A DNA stretch of 64,000 nt from Tuctoria greenei. Lineage: Eukaryota > Streptophyta > Magnoliopsida > Poales > Poaceae. Location: assembly GCA_036927565.1 (NCBI GenBank), contig JAYESD010000008.1, positions 17,688,100 through 17,752,099 on the forward strand. The letters run 5' to 3'. Positions 37,201 through 49,800 of the stretch are shown in pieces. The notes beneath the pieces are model-generated. The model saw only the letters and a list, made by a program, of their open reading frames with translations. It made no database searches and was not told the origin of the DNA. How positions within the stretch are numbered: the first letter of the stretch is position 1; each line of letters starts with the position of its first letter. Both the position numbers and the translations under genes were made by a program.

Positions 37201-40200
37201 CCTTCATCTAACTTGATGACAAAGGAATTTGTAATACAGCTGATCGTTTGTTGTTTAATGATTCATCTAACAATGCTACTAATGAAAATTGTGAAGCTGC
37301 TGTTGATAACAGGCTAGAAGATGGTGTACAAAATTCTATTCAGATTCAGGAGGCTGGTGTGCAGGTACAGTCAGGCCAGCACCATGCACCTGCACAAAAA
37401 CGTGTTGCCCCACCTCATCTTGTTTATCAACGGCGAATCAAGAGAAAGGGAGATGAAGCTGGACCTTGTACAGATTTGACAGCACCTCAAAATTCTGATC
37501 ATGATGCAAAAGATCATGAGGCAACAATATCGCTCAGTCCTGCTGGTCCCTCAGACAACACAGAAAGCAGTGCAGCAGCACCTTCAGAGGGCTTGGTTCC
37601 ATCAGGACCAGCAACTCCGTCACCTGAACAACCTCTTGCTCCAACTGTTTACACAAATCAGCGCTCTCGTACAAGATTACAAGATGGAAAAATTGCTCAC
37701 ATTAAATATGGTTGTTTTACCACCACTGATGAACCACAAGGTCTATTTGAAGCTCTAGATGATGACAATTGGAAGAATACCATGAATGCTGAATTTGACG
37801 CATTGATCAAAAATAACACTTGGCATCTAGTTCCTGCTGATGAGGCTAAGAATGTCATTGACTGCAAATGGGTTTATATAATCAAATGGAAGGCAGATGG
37901 AGCACTGGACAGATATAAGGCTAGGCTGGTGGCAAAGGACTTTAAGCAGCGATATGGCAGCCACTATCAGGATTGTTCTATCCTTGGTTGTTTCCAGAGG
38001 ATGGACATTGAGGCAACTTGATGCTCAGAATGCGTTCATGCATGGAATTCTGGAGGAGGAAGTCTACATGAAGCAGCCACCAAGATATGAGAGCACTTCA
38101 CATCCTAATCATGTGTGTAAGCTGAACAAAGTTATTTATGGTCTGAAGCAAGCTCTAAGGCTTGGTATTCACGATAGAGTGATAAATTGTTGCATCTAGA
38201 CTTTCAGACTTCAAAGGCGGACACTTCTTTGTTCTTCTATAGCAAGGGAAGTGTCTCAATATTTCTTTTGGTCTATATTGATGACATTATAGTTGCTAGC
38301 TCTTCACATGATGCTATTGATGCTATGCTTCGAGATTTGAGTTCAGAGTTTGCATTAAAAGACCTAGGGCAACTTCATTACTTCCTTGGAATTGAGGTAC
38401 AAAAGTCTGATGATGGTATTCACTTGTCTCAGACTAAGTATGCTTCAGATCTACTTGGCAAAGTTGGAATGATGAATTGAAAGCCTACTGCGACTCCGCT
38501 CAATACGTTAGAAAAGTTAAGGATTGGTGATGGTGAACAAATAAGGTCAGAAGATGCAACAAGGTACAGAAGCATTGTTGGTGTCTTACAGTATTTAACT
38601 TTGACACGACCTGTATATGTCAGACTTACTCTTGGATATGACCTCAAAATAGTGAAGTCCCCATCCATGCTTGTGAGTGCCTTCTTCAACGCAGATTGGG
38701 CAGGCTCAAAAGGGGGTTTTGCAATATATCTTGGCGAAAATCTAGTATCTTGGAGTGCTCGCAAGCAGCCCACAGTATCTAGGTCAAGCACTGAAGTTGA
38801 ATATAAAGCCATAGGTAATGCGACGGCAAAGTTGATGGGGATCCAGTCACTTTTACAGGAGTTAAAGGTCACTTGTCCTCCTGCTGCAAGTATTTGTTGT
38901 GACAACATTGAAGCTACCTATCCTACAGCAAATCCAAGATTTCAAGGGCGTATGGAACATGTTGAGATTGACTTTCATTTTGTGAGAGAAAGTAGCAAAA
39001 GGACTTTATGTCAGAATTATATCTACAAAGGACTAAGTCGCAGATGGATTTACTAAGCACTGACTATGCAAAAGTTGGTTTCATTCAGAGACAATCTTAA
39101 CTTGTGCAACTTATGATTGAGGGGGATGTTAGAATAAGAAGTATATCTCTAGAATAGGAAATATATCCTTGGTATCTCTACAGCAGCAAATATATTATCT
39201 AGTGTCCCTGTAATAGGAAATATATCATCCTTTGTGACCAAATTAGCTGAGATAAGCTTTTGATATAGGATCAGAATATCTGTTGTAATCCAAACTTACC
39301 CTGTAAACACCACGGTTCAGATTGTTTGATCCCTATATAATGAACTCGGCCCGAGGCAAAGGGTTCAACGCTTCCCACACAATTCAACAATGTCATACCC
39401 CCCAAGGGATAGGTAGGGGTTGCAGCAGTCCTACTGGGTGTAAATGATTTGTTTTGTTCCTCTGACGGACCGAACAGACCTTGACATATTCTTTTGACCT
39501 GTGAAGACTTTTCTGGGTGCCTTCATGGCCCGAGTGAGCAATGGCATGGAGTTGTGACCACAATCTTGACAACTCAGGTAAGAAGACATTCCCTTTGTAT
39601 AACAGTAGGTCATCATCGATTGCCAAGCCTTCTGGAGCAATCTGGGACTGAAATTGTTTCAATAATTTAGCTGTGCACTGGTCTGTCTTTAACTCCCCGC
39701 GTAATTCTTCAAAAATGTCAAAAGAAGGTGCTGATAACACATGTAGGGCACCTTCCTCTCTATCCCGTCTGGACAGTGCATCTGCTGGTGATTTTGCTTA
39801 CCTGGTCGATATTCCACTGTCAAGTCAAAGCCAAATAATTTACTGACCCATGTGTGCTGCAGAATTGTAGTCAACCTTCGGTCCAACAGAAACTTTAAAC
39901 TATAATGGTTTGTCCTGACAGTGAACTCCCTTACCCACAAATATGGACGTTAGTACCTTACTGTCTTCATTAGACCAATCAACTTCTGCTCGTATGCTGG
40001 TAATTTAGCATGTTGAGGAGCCATCCGTCAGCTGAAGAAGACAATTGCCCCATCTCGGTGTAAAACAGCCCAAATCCTGAGCCAAAAGCGCCACAGTCCA
40101 GAAAAAACCTCTTGCTGAAATCAAGAAGGCCCAGAATCATTGTTGTTATCAAAGCTGTCTTCAACTGACAAAATGCTAATGCTGATTCGGACTCCTCATT

Positions 40201-43200
40201 TCACGAGAAAGCAACCCTTTTAGGGTTTAGGCCTGGCAATGGCACCATACCCTGCAATAAATTTCTGTAGTAGTCGGCTCCTAAACCCTGCCGCCATCCC
40301 GGAATCGCCGATCAAGATGCACTGAATATCAGTATATCATAAAAAAAACACTGTTTTGCGGGGAAAAAGCTTCATAAAGTCATTCATCAAAGCTTGAAAT
40401 GTTGAGGGGGCGTTTGTTAGACCGAAGAGCATAACCAAAAAATTAAAAGTGGCCATGATGTGCCCTGAATGTTGTTTTCTCTCCTTCAAGCATTCTGACT
40501 TGATGATACACACTCCTCAAATCCAGCTTAGTGAAGAATTTTGCACCCTTTAACTCATCCAACAGTTCTTCAATCACCTGAATAGGAAATTTGTCCTTCA
40601 GTCTTCTCATTTAGGGCTCATCAATTAGCAGCACATCATTCGCAAAGAGCATACATCAAGGGATATCCCCTTGTATATCCCTTGTGACCTCATCCATCAC
40701 TGAAGTAAAAAGATAACGGCTCAAAGTTGACCCTTGGTGTGATCCTATATGAATTGAGAAATCAGCATCCATCACTTGTCTGAACCCTTGTCATTGTTGG
40801 AATTCGAGATCACTTAACAGTCATAACATAATTGTACATTCAAGTTGAAGTTCGCGCCATCAGTACCGGCTCCCTCTGTGGCAGCTGCGCCGTTCATCTC
40901 CCCGCCTAGTTCCATCTCTGTTGCTTCCCTGGTCTCTGTTCCACTCTTCACCCTGCATTTGGAGCCCAACCTGCAGCTCTGCTCCACTACTTCCCCCCTT
41001 TCACTGCCTTTGAGCTGCCCTGTGTCGCCGCCTCTCCTTCCTACACCACCGTCCCCTCCGAGGTTGTCTCCCCCCAAGTCGTTTCTCCCTCCTCTCTTGC
41101 CCTCCCCAACCTCGTCGAGCACTCCTACCCCATCTGGTTGCGGTCCCCGTCGGCAGGTTGCCCGGTCAGTCCCTACATATCTGATCGGTAAATGCTTCAA
41201 CTGCTTCTCCCCGGCCACTTTGCTGCAATGTGTAAGGAGGCCACACGTTGCTTTCGCTGCAAGGGAGAGGGCCACAAAGCACGCAACTGTATGTTTGCCC
41301 ATCGCCGCTCTTCGTCAACCTCGCCTACTGCTTCATCGCCTCCATCATCAACTCTGGTGGCTACTTCTTCAGTCCAAGAGGACATCTGCATCACCTCTAC
41401 CTCTGAGAAGCTAGAGTGTGATTGTCGTAGTTGCCTGTTTTCTCTAGCTGCAGTTGCTTTGGTTGATTCTTTTGGGCCCTCTCCCTCCCTTGTCAAAGTT
41501 TGGCGCGTGGTCATCCACCTCGATAAGGAGTCGAACCTCAAGCCGGCTCCGGGGTCCCATACTAAAGAAGCGAAGACTTTGTGGTCCCTCTGTAAGGCCA
41601 TTGATCCTCAAATGGTTCATCTAGTGGTCGTTGAGCGATTGTCCGATGGGTGAGATCCTATGATCCTTGAAGCTGCCATCTCTTTGGGAGTGACACCTGA
41701 TGTGTTGCTGCATGCTACATAGTTGGATGGTCTTCTCCTCTGCAGCCTGTTTAGTTGGTGGAGGCAGTTGGTCGCTTGCTAGTTCTGTTTGGTCGTGTAA
41801 GTTTGTACCAGTCGTATCAGTTTGTAACGGTTGTGTTGTATGGCCATCTTGGCCACTTTCTATTTTTTTTATCAATATAATTCGCTGTCGGGGTCTCCCT
41901 TGCAGTTTTGGTTCAAAAAAAAACATAATTGTACCTTTGATGAGATTAATGTACTTTGTTGAGACTTAAAGCCAACCACATGACCAGTTTTCATAGGAAC
42001 TATTTCATACCTTCTCCATATCAATGAAGATCATATGCATGCAGGTCTTTTTTATTTCTTGTATCTCTCCGGTCTCCATAAGTTGCCTTGTCAAGAAAAT
42101 TGCCTCTGGATGAACCTTTCAGGCATGAAACCAAATTGGTTTTCAGTGATGGTCATCAAACTTCTTAAATGATGTTCAATGACCCTCTTCCAGAGCTGCA
42201 CTGTATGGCTCATTGGCTTAATCTCTGGTAATGACTGAGTTCAACTTTGAACATCTCCCTTATACTTCAAAATTGGTACTAAAATATTTTCCCTACACTA
42301 AAATACATTTGCAGCGCTACAAAGGGTGAGCCTAACACAGAGGTAGAATTTCACCACTTTTTGTCGTGAGGTTGTGGGTTCCAAGGTTGTAAATGAACGC
42401 CTGGACGCCTAGGCGCCTGCCGGGCGCCAGGACGCCCAGGCGCCCGCCTAGGCGCCTAGGCGTCCAGCCAGGCGGCGGCAGCCCTGGGGGGCAGCAGGGG
42501 AGGAGCAGCCCAGAGTAGAGGAGGAGTAGGCGTCGACGTCCTGGGGCAGGGAGCAGGCGGCGTCGGCGTCCTGGAGCAGCGGCGGCGGCGGGTTGGAGCG
42601 GAGGCAGACAGGGGCGGCCGCTCGGGAATAGGTGTCGGGATGGAGGCTGAACGAGGTAAGGAGGCAAGGAGCATGTTTTAAGGCCCACCAGGCCCAATAA
42701 CGTTTCAATACCCTTCCAAACCCTAACTCCCGATTGCTTGCTCTAGCTCCAGCCGCCGATGGCTTCCAGACCGAGCGCCGGACATCCGACACCTAGCGCC
42801 GGGCTCCCAAGTAAGATCCAGCATCGTCTACCACGATCCAGGTGCCATTCCTCTACTCCGACGTCTCCCCAGGCCGCGTCGACGCCCCTGCCGGCTGCGC
42901 CCCCCTCCCCCGGGCCTCTTCCCCTTCCCTGTCGCCCTCTCCAGGCGAGGCGAGCCTCCATGGCGTCCGCCGCCGGCCGACTGGACGCCTAGGCGTCGCC
43001 TGAACAACACTGGTGGGTTCTAATCATTCTCCTTACAAAATAAGCACGGGGAAAGATGCCTAGAAATTCCCTTCTCCGGACCCCATAATGTGTGGGAGCT
43101 TTTAGCACTAGGTATGCCCTCTATTTGCATCGCTACACTTGCAACAAAAGATTGTGTAATTTTGACATTATGCATTGATACATTTGACCTTTGACAAATT

Positions 43201-43745
43201 TCAGGGTCTAAAAATATGGATTTCATTAAGTAGCAAAAATGCATGAATGTTGTCCATGTCATGTTATGTCGAACTCAGCAATATATATAACATCATTATG
43301 TGTGTTAGTTACCTTCATTGCATTCTCTAACTTATCAAGGAGACTGATAATCTTCAAAACTTCAGTATCAGCTCCTAGACCAGGGTCTTTCAGGGCTGCA
43401 GCTTCAAATCCACAAAGGGCCCTTTCATAGTTCTCTAAGTATTTGTCAGCCTAAAAGGAACAGACACAAAAACCAGACATGAATGATGTATTCATTTGCT
43501 CGGTATTTAGAAATGTTTTATTTCTATAAACTTCAAAAATAAATCACCCATATCTTATCCCCAAATACCGAACTCTTTCGCCACTCCAATGTAGCTGGCT
43601 CTACAGAACAATACTGCCAGGCAGAGAGAATTGTAGCATAGCTAGAATTTGGCCACACCACCCATGGCATCAGTTGTTTGCCATGCCACTATGGGTAGCA
43701 TGGCCAAAAGTTCCAAGAAAACAAAAAAAGGGCGTATAGAAAAGA

Positions 43746-43838
<93 letters not shown>

Positions 43839-46800
43839 GCTTATTCCAACCCACTGAGCTTTCTGGGACACTCACTGTGGCAAAATTATAGTAGAGATCC
43901 GGATTAGAATTCATAGATTTATCCTTCTCCTGCACATAAATAAACTCTACACTATCAATATACTAGAAATAAGCACTTCAAAAAGGACTAGAAACTTGTC
44001 TAAAATGGTGGTATGCTTACTCAAAAATTGCAAACAGAGAGAACAAAAAGAAGTATTAAATGCCAACTTACAGCATTTTGATATGCTTTCACTGAATGAT
44101 GAAGCTTAGTGTGATTCCAGGCTCCTCCCACAAAGAAGCTAGTGAGGTAAGCATTACCAAGATTGTCTGGAGATAAAAGGGAAAATGAGGATCTCTTTTT
44201 GAATAATTATTTGTTCCATGCCAATGATTAATAAACACTTCCAGCTGGTTAACAGCTTAGCCAGACAAACTTCATCACATTTATCGGAAAGAACAAATTT
44301 CTTGTTTGAGCATACAAATTATGAAGTGGTTGTTCTGGTAATGGATCCATAAACTCAATAAATGGGCCAACACAACTATATATGCCATCATGCTGAGATA
44401 ATGTGGAACATAAAACAAACTAAATCAAAGTCAATGTTGACTTAATCACGTATTCTAGAACAAACTAGAGATTAGGGAGTGTCCAAATCTGAACATAACA
44501 TATTAGGGATAGACCCCGAATCGGATGTTAGAGGAGTCCTAGTAAGAGCCGCGTGTAAGGGGCCAATATATAGCTGGCCTAGCCCCCCCCCCCCCCCCCC
44601 AACCGGGTTGTGAGATCTATGTGCTGAATATATTGACATTTATGTTAAAAGTATGGATGTACATGAAAAGTTTTTAATATATTTGAGAAGCTCATTTTGT
44701 ATTGTTCGAACTTGTCTCACACGTGAGTTGCACGTGTTTTCAATTCGGAGTGTCGGAACCTTTTCTCCTATAATGCCTAATGGTTGCTTTGGATTGTCCA
44801 ATCTTTCATTTGCTGGAATATTTGTGCAGCTGTTATGTTTTTCACTTGCTTTACACTTATGGGAAGATTTGTTTAGTACTCTTGGACTAATTTTTTGATG
44901 TGTTTTGGCTGATCATGGTAGATATTATCTTGCTATGTCCGTAACATGTTTATGTGAGATGCTCACATAAGGTGTTGTGGTTCTCGGACTAATGTGAGTC
45001 AAGTCGCGGACTTGTGCTCGGAAGAATTGGTTGTTTGTTCATATGTGGGTGTTGCTTGAGGTCAGACATGGCTGGTGACGAGATCTATTGAACTAGTCTT
45101 TTAGGGAGAAGATGAGGTTCAACAACCAAGTTCGGGAGCAATTGTGGTTGAGTTGATCGGGAGGTCACGCAGCATATTTGGGTCAAGAACAATGCATATG
45201 AAGGTATCGCGGACGTCATTGGAAGATGTTTGCACGTGTGCAAGGGGTGCATGGACGTGGCAACATGGTTATAAGACGTGGTAAAGAGATATGGGCATGA
45301 AGATGTGGCCGGAAAGGTCTAACCGGCTAGATTGTACCTCAGGTTGCGGCTGAAGTGGTTATGGTTCGCATATAGAAGGTCTAAAGTTTGTTTTGGTTAG
45401 ATTTCGTGTGGGTCACGAAGTTGAGTTGTTTTAGGAATGTTTGCGACGTTCCTAAGGGTTTGGAAGTCTAAGGATTGCTTCTGTTTGCGTATGGAAGAGT
45501 CTTGAGTAGTTATGAAAAGTTCCGGTTGAAACTGAGGAGTAGGAGTCCTGGTTTGGTTTAGATTGGCCTAAAGGCTGGTTATATAAGCAAGGGAGGTCAG
45601 AGCTCGTGATCAGTGTTGTAAAATCACGCCTGGACGCCTAGGCGCCCGACCACTAACTGGGCACCTAGGCGACGTCCAGGCGACCGGCGAGATACTCAGT
45701 ATGTGAAGGGGAAGAGGGGAGTGAAGCTTGGAGGAGATGGAAGAAGAGAGGCAGAGGAAGTTGTCCACTGCCTGGGAGGCGGCCAGGCAGGGCGGGATCC
45801 GAACTTGGGATCAGGAGGCGGCGGTTGTGGGTGTGTTTGAGACGGTTAGGTTAAAGAAAATACACCATATTGGGTTGGGCCAAGTGCGAGAAAACAGTCC
45901 CACTTCAAAAAAAACCTAACCTAAACTGACTCCCGACCATCCCTGTCGCCGCATCACTTGCTTTGCCTCCGCCAGGGCGCCGCGCCGCCCCTCCTCCCGC
46001 GCACTGCCTCTCTCTCGTCTCCTCTGGGCATCATCGCGCCGCCCATCCCCTTGTGCATCGCGCATCACCGTGGCGCCTCTCCTCCTGGTTGTCGCGCGAT
46101 ACGCCGATCCTTCCTCTCCTACGCCACGCGTCGCCCCTGGCGCCCAGGGCGTTCGCCTGGGCATGACGCCTAGGTGGTCAGCCGACGCCTGGTCGTCCTA
46201 GGCTGGCGCCATGGACCTTCCAGGCGAGGCGAAGCTTTTCACGGCGTCCTCCCATCACCGATTGGATGCCTAGTCGGCGCCTAGACTTTGAGGTTGTCCC
46301 TCTTGTGTTTTGACCAATAAAATTCGTAGTTTAGAGGAGCTTTTGTGTCTTGTTCGTCTGATTTGTTTTTGTCAAGTCTTTCTCGTCGAGTTTATGCGTT
46401 GCCCGACCTTTCTTCATAGTTTTGATCATAACTCGAGTTTTACATATCCAATTGACGTGATTCTTTTTGTATTGTCTTCACAACTCAATACTCTATCATC
46501 TGTTAAAATTTCACGATCATTAGATTTGTGATTTTTGAGTTACACGAGTTTCTTTGCAGCGTAGCAGATCTGTTTGCTCTCTGTTAGAACAGATTGACCT
46601 TTGCTCAAAGTTTTGGTCATAACTTGAGTTTTACTTGACGTTTTCTCGAGATTCTTGTTGTCGTGTCTTTGTGACTTGATTCTCTACGATCTACACTTAT
46701 TTGTCATGTTTTGAACAGGTTGGAGATACTCGCACACACGGTTTCTCTATCAGATTGATATTCTGTCGAGGGGTTTTCATTGCTTTCGCTAAAAGTTTTA

Positions 46801-49800
46801 ATCCACCTTTCGACCCCCCCCCCCTTTGGTAGCTTTCACGTGCTCTTCGATCCTACACGGGTTGAAGCAATCCAAAAAAAAAAAAGAGAAAGTCTAGAGC
46901 TTGGAAATCCAACAATTGGAATCAGAGCTAGAAAGATCGGGGTTGTGTACCTCGACGCGGATCCAAAAAGGCCTCCACGAAATATGGCGGCGGCGCAGAG
47001 GAGCAGTCGCAGATGGGTACGAGAGCTGGCGGCGGTCGCGGAGGCGGCAGCGTGAAGGGCGTAGGCGGCAGCGCAGAGGCGCGGTCGAGAAGGCGGGGGC
47101 GTGGTGCAGCATCAGTCGAAAGAGGCAGCTAGGGTTCCACGTCGCCATCTGCTCGCGAGTCACGGTGGTGACGGCGGCCATGCGTGCGCGGTGTGCAAAG
47201 GGAGTCGGGACTTCGGCGGCGCTTCCACGGTTTACCTGTTCCGGCTATTGGACTGGTTGGGCCGCTCAGATGGAGGTGTTGGGCTGAATTCAAAGGAGAT
47301 TAGGCCTGTATTGCTGACTGAACAGAGCAGATCTGATTCATGGGCCAGTCGTGTGGCATGGAGAACAAATCAATGGCGCTACATTACCCTATGCTAACGA
47401 AGACCAATTACACAACATGGGCCATCAAGATAAAGGTGTTTTTGAAGGCACAGGGGGTACGGGAAGCTGTGGAGGGGACAAAAGACAAAGTTGATCCAAA
47501 GCAAAATCAGTTGGCTCTTGCGGCCATCTACCATGCTATTGATGAAGACACTCTCATGCGAATTTTCGAGCAAGAGACGGCAAAATACGCTTGAAAGATG
47601 ATAAAGACCAAGTTCTTGAGAGAAGAACATGTGATGGAAACAAGAATTCAAACTCTTCTGAACGAGTTTGATATGATGTGAATGAACAAAGTCTCCACAA
47701 GAGTGATGACCATTGTCATAAAGATTTGTGCTCTTAGAGGTGAAGTTAAAGAAAATTATATCGTGGAGAAATTGCTACAGGTTCTGCCTTCGAAATTCCT
47801 CCACATTGCATCTACCATTGAGCAATCTGTTGATTTAAAGACGATGATTGTGGAAGAGCTCGTTGATAGACTCAAGGCGCATGAGGAACGAGTGCATGGC
47901 TTCAACAACCAAGAAAATGAAGGAAGATTATACTTAACAAGGGAGAAGTGGAGAGAAAGAGAGAAAAAGGATGGTGTGAAACTTTTGATAAGAGAAGAGT
48001 GGAAAGCTGAAGAGGCAAAAGATAGTGGTCAGAAGAAGAAGAAAGTTGACAAGACAAAGATTCGGTGTTACACTTGTCAGAAGTGTGGACACTTTGTCAG
48101 CGAGTGTCCCAAGAACAAGGAAGATGAAAAGGCGCTTTTCGCGTTGGAAGGAGATTTGTTTTGATCTCGCGTCGAAGAGTGCTCAGGATGATGTGTTCAT
48201 CCTTGGGGGTGGGGGGTGATGTGTCCAAATTTGAGTTCGGGATAATGTGTTTGTCCCAGTGAATTATGTGTTCGTTCCATGGTCATACAAGATGATGTGT
48301 TTGTCTTGGGCGGGTGTAGTGTGTCTACATCCTAAATTAGTGTGTTTTCTAGAAAAACATGATTAAGGGGTGATTGTTGACTTAATCACATATTCTAGAC
48401 CAAACTAGAGATTAGGGGGTGTCCAAAATCTGATTTCCGAACAAAACATATTAGGAATAGAGTCCAAATCGGATGTTAGAGGAGGAGTCCTAGTAAGTGC
48501 CGCATGTAAGGGGCCAATATATAGCTGGCCTAGCCCCCCCCCCCCCCCCCCCCCTCCGGGTTGAATCAATCCAGAAAAAGATAAAGTCTCGAGTTCGGAA
48601 ATCCAACGGTCAATGTAACTATTATCCATGTAACTATTATCCAGTATAATCTTAGTAAGAAAGTAATAACAGGAGGTAAGGATCACGATACTATATGAAT
48701 ACCATTCTCTAAGTATTTGTTTTCAATAACTTTTGATTAACAAAATAAAATTTGTACAGAAACAGAATTTCTGCAGAACTGAAGGAAAATAACTCTTACA
48801 CCAAGAATTGCCGTCTGTTATGTCCATCATTACAGCTTCTTTTGCGTGCTTAACGCTCTCTTCCACTAACAATGCCTGGTCTTCACTTCCTGAAAAAACA
48901 ATCGTACATTAAACAAAAAAAGAGACAAGAAGCATAAAATTATTTATTATAAAAACATGCAAAATTAACATTGCAGAAGCTCATGATTTAAGTATGTTTC
49001 ATAACCTTATCGATGCAGCAATTCTCAAGACTACTTCCTGTTCTCACAATCATATTGTAATAAGTGAGAGGACCATGTATAAACTTAAGCTCATGTGCTA
49101 CAAAGGAAATTCCCATGGCCCACTTCCATTGAAACTCCATCAAAAATAGTTATGTGCAAGCTATGGTACTGAAAAAGACTTCCTAAAAGTATGCTACATT
49201 GATACATTTACAAATGCTCAGTGCCTCTCTAACGCTCCATCCCATAGCCTGCTGGAAGTCTTGTTATACTTAGTTACTGCACATCCAGGTGACAAAAGAA
49301 ATGTCATGAAGACTCTAATAAGAAGTTAAAGTGCTTTGATAGAATGGTAGAGAAATGCAAGCACAATAAATTAGTCAAAATGCTAAGATTCGATATGATT
49401 GGTAACAAGATGGAAATGGAATGGCGAGAATCAATTATATAAACAGTATAGAGACGTGGAACGACTGTATTATAAAGGTAACCCTCACCCTGAGCCATAC
49501 TTCTTTCGAGCATGGAGAGCTGGGACAGTATTTTCTTATCTGAACCCTACAAAATAAAATAATGCTGGAGAATTCAGAATTAGAGATATATAAAAGGATA
49601 ATTTGCTGCTACTTCAAGGTTTAAAATTACCTTGCTCAGCGCTAATGAAAAACAATTCTTTGCTGCAGCCAGATCCCCTTTCTTCCAAATGCAGTTTCCC
49701 AAACATAACCATCCATCCATGAGAGATGGATTCAGCTTTACCTAGTACATAGATGGAACAATAGACGTTCAGGCTCCCTTTGAATTGAAAGAATGGCAAA

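Larger units (their letters stand above)
34131..39389 (+). mobile_element. Complete Copia element C (5259 bp)
   Basis: LTRs 34131-34401 and 39127-39389, TSD ATGTC (34126-34130, 39390-39394), PBS TGGTAATCAGAGCC at 34402, polypurine tract TGAGGGGGA before the 3' LTR. Order gag, integrase, RT, RNase H identifies Copia. A hAT-like piece replaces the protease. Many frame lesions. Inserted in the integrase of chromovirus B. Confidence 0.94.
31394..40618 (-). mobile_element. Chromovirus B, 5'-truncated and twice interrupted
   Basis: A Ty3 chromovirus related to A. Pieces: LTR 31394-31781, chromodomain region 31782-32116, integrase 33514-34130, RNase H/RT 39390-40618. It is split by a TRIM-like element (32117-33513) and by Copia C (34131-39389). 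Gag, protease, RT N-terminus and 5' LTR are missing; at 40618 it abuts an RTE fragment. Confidence 0.88.
40619..42306 (-). mobile_element. RTE LINE fragment, split by a mini-L1
   Basis: Minus-strand RT pieces: [14 protein letters not shown] and a degenerate FA-D region at 40620-40800, then HMIF and KYKGDVQ-like words at 41935-42300. Same clade as the LINE in intron 12. Both ends are truncated. Confidence 0.8.
44435..46914 (+). repeat. 5' LTR of gag-only Copia, interrupted
   Basis: LTR halves 44435-44608 and 46858-46914 flank a solo-LTR insertion. The same C run occurs at 44584-44600. Confidence 0.88.
44435..48608 (+). mobile_element. Gag-only Copia element in intron 5
   Basis: TSD GTCAA (44430-44434, 48609-48613). 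5' LTR 44435-46914 (about 230 bp once its insertion is removed), 3' LTR 48375-48608. PBS-like ATTGGAATCAGAGC at 46915. The interior holds only a gag frame and a short repeat-like tail, then purine-rich AAGGGGTGAT at the 3' LTR. No protease, integrase or RT. Antisense to TTC5. Confidence 0.9.

Noticed and set aside
40845..41414. Ser/Pro-rich open frame as a host gene
   Set aside because: It is flanked by a LINE TSD and A tail and is followed by two CCHC knuckles, so it is L1 ORF1.
43020..43262. Minus open frame ([20 protein letters not shown]) as a TTC5 exon
   Set aside because: It does not continue TTC5 homology; exon 9 was found at 31026-31083 with matching phase. Part of this frame is SINE sequence.
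43642..43935. Open frame encoding a Thr-His repeat
   Set aside because: It is the (TG)n microsatellite read through; the real coding part there is TTC5 exon 7 (43876-43929).
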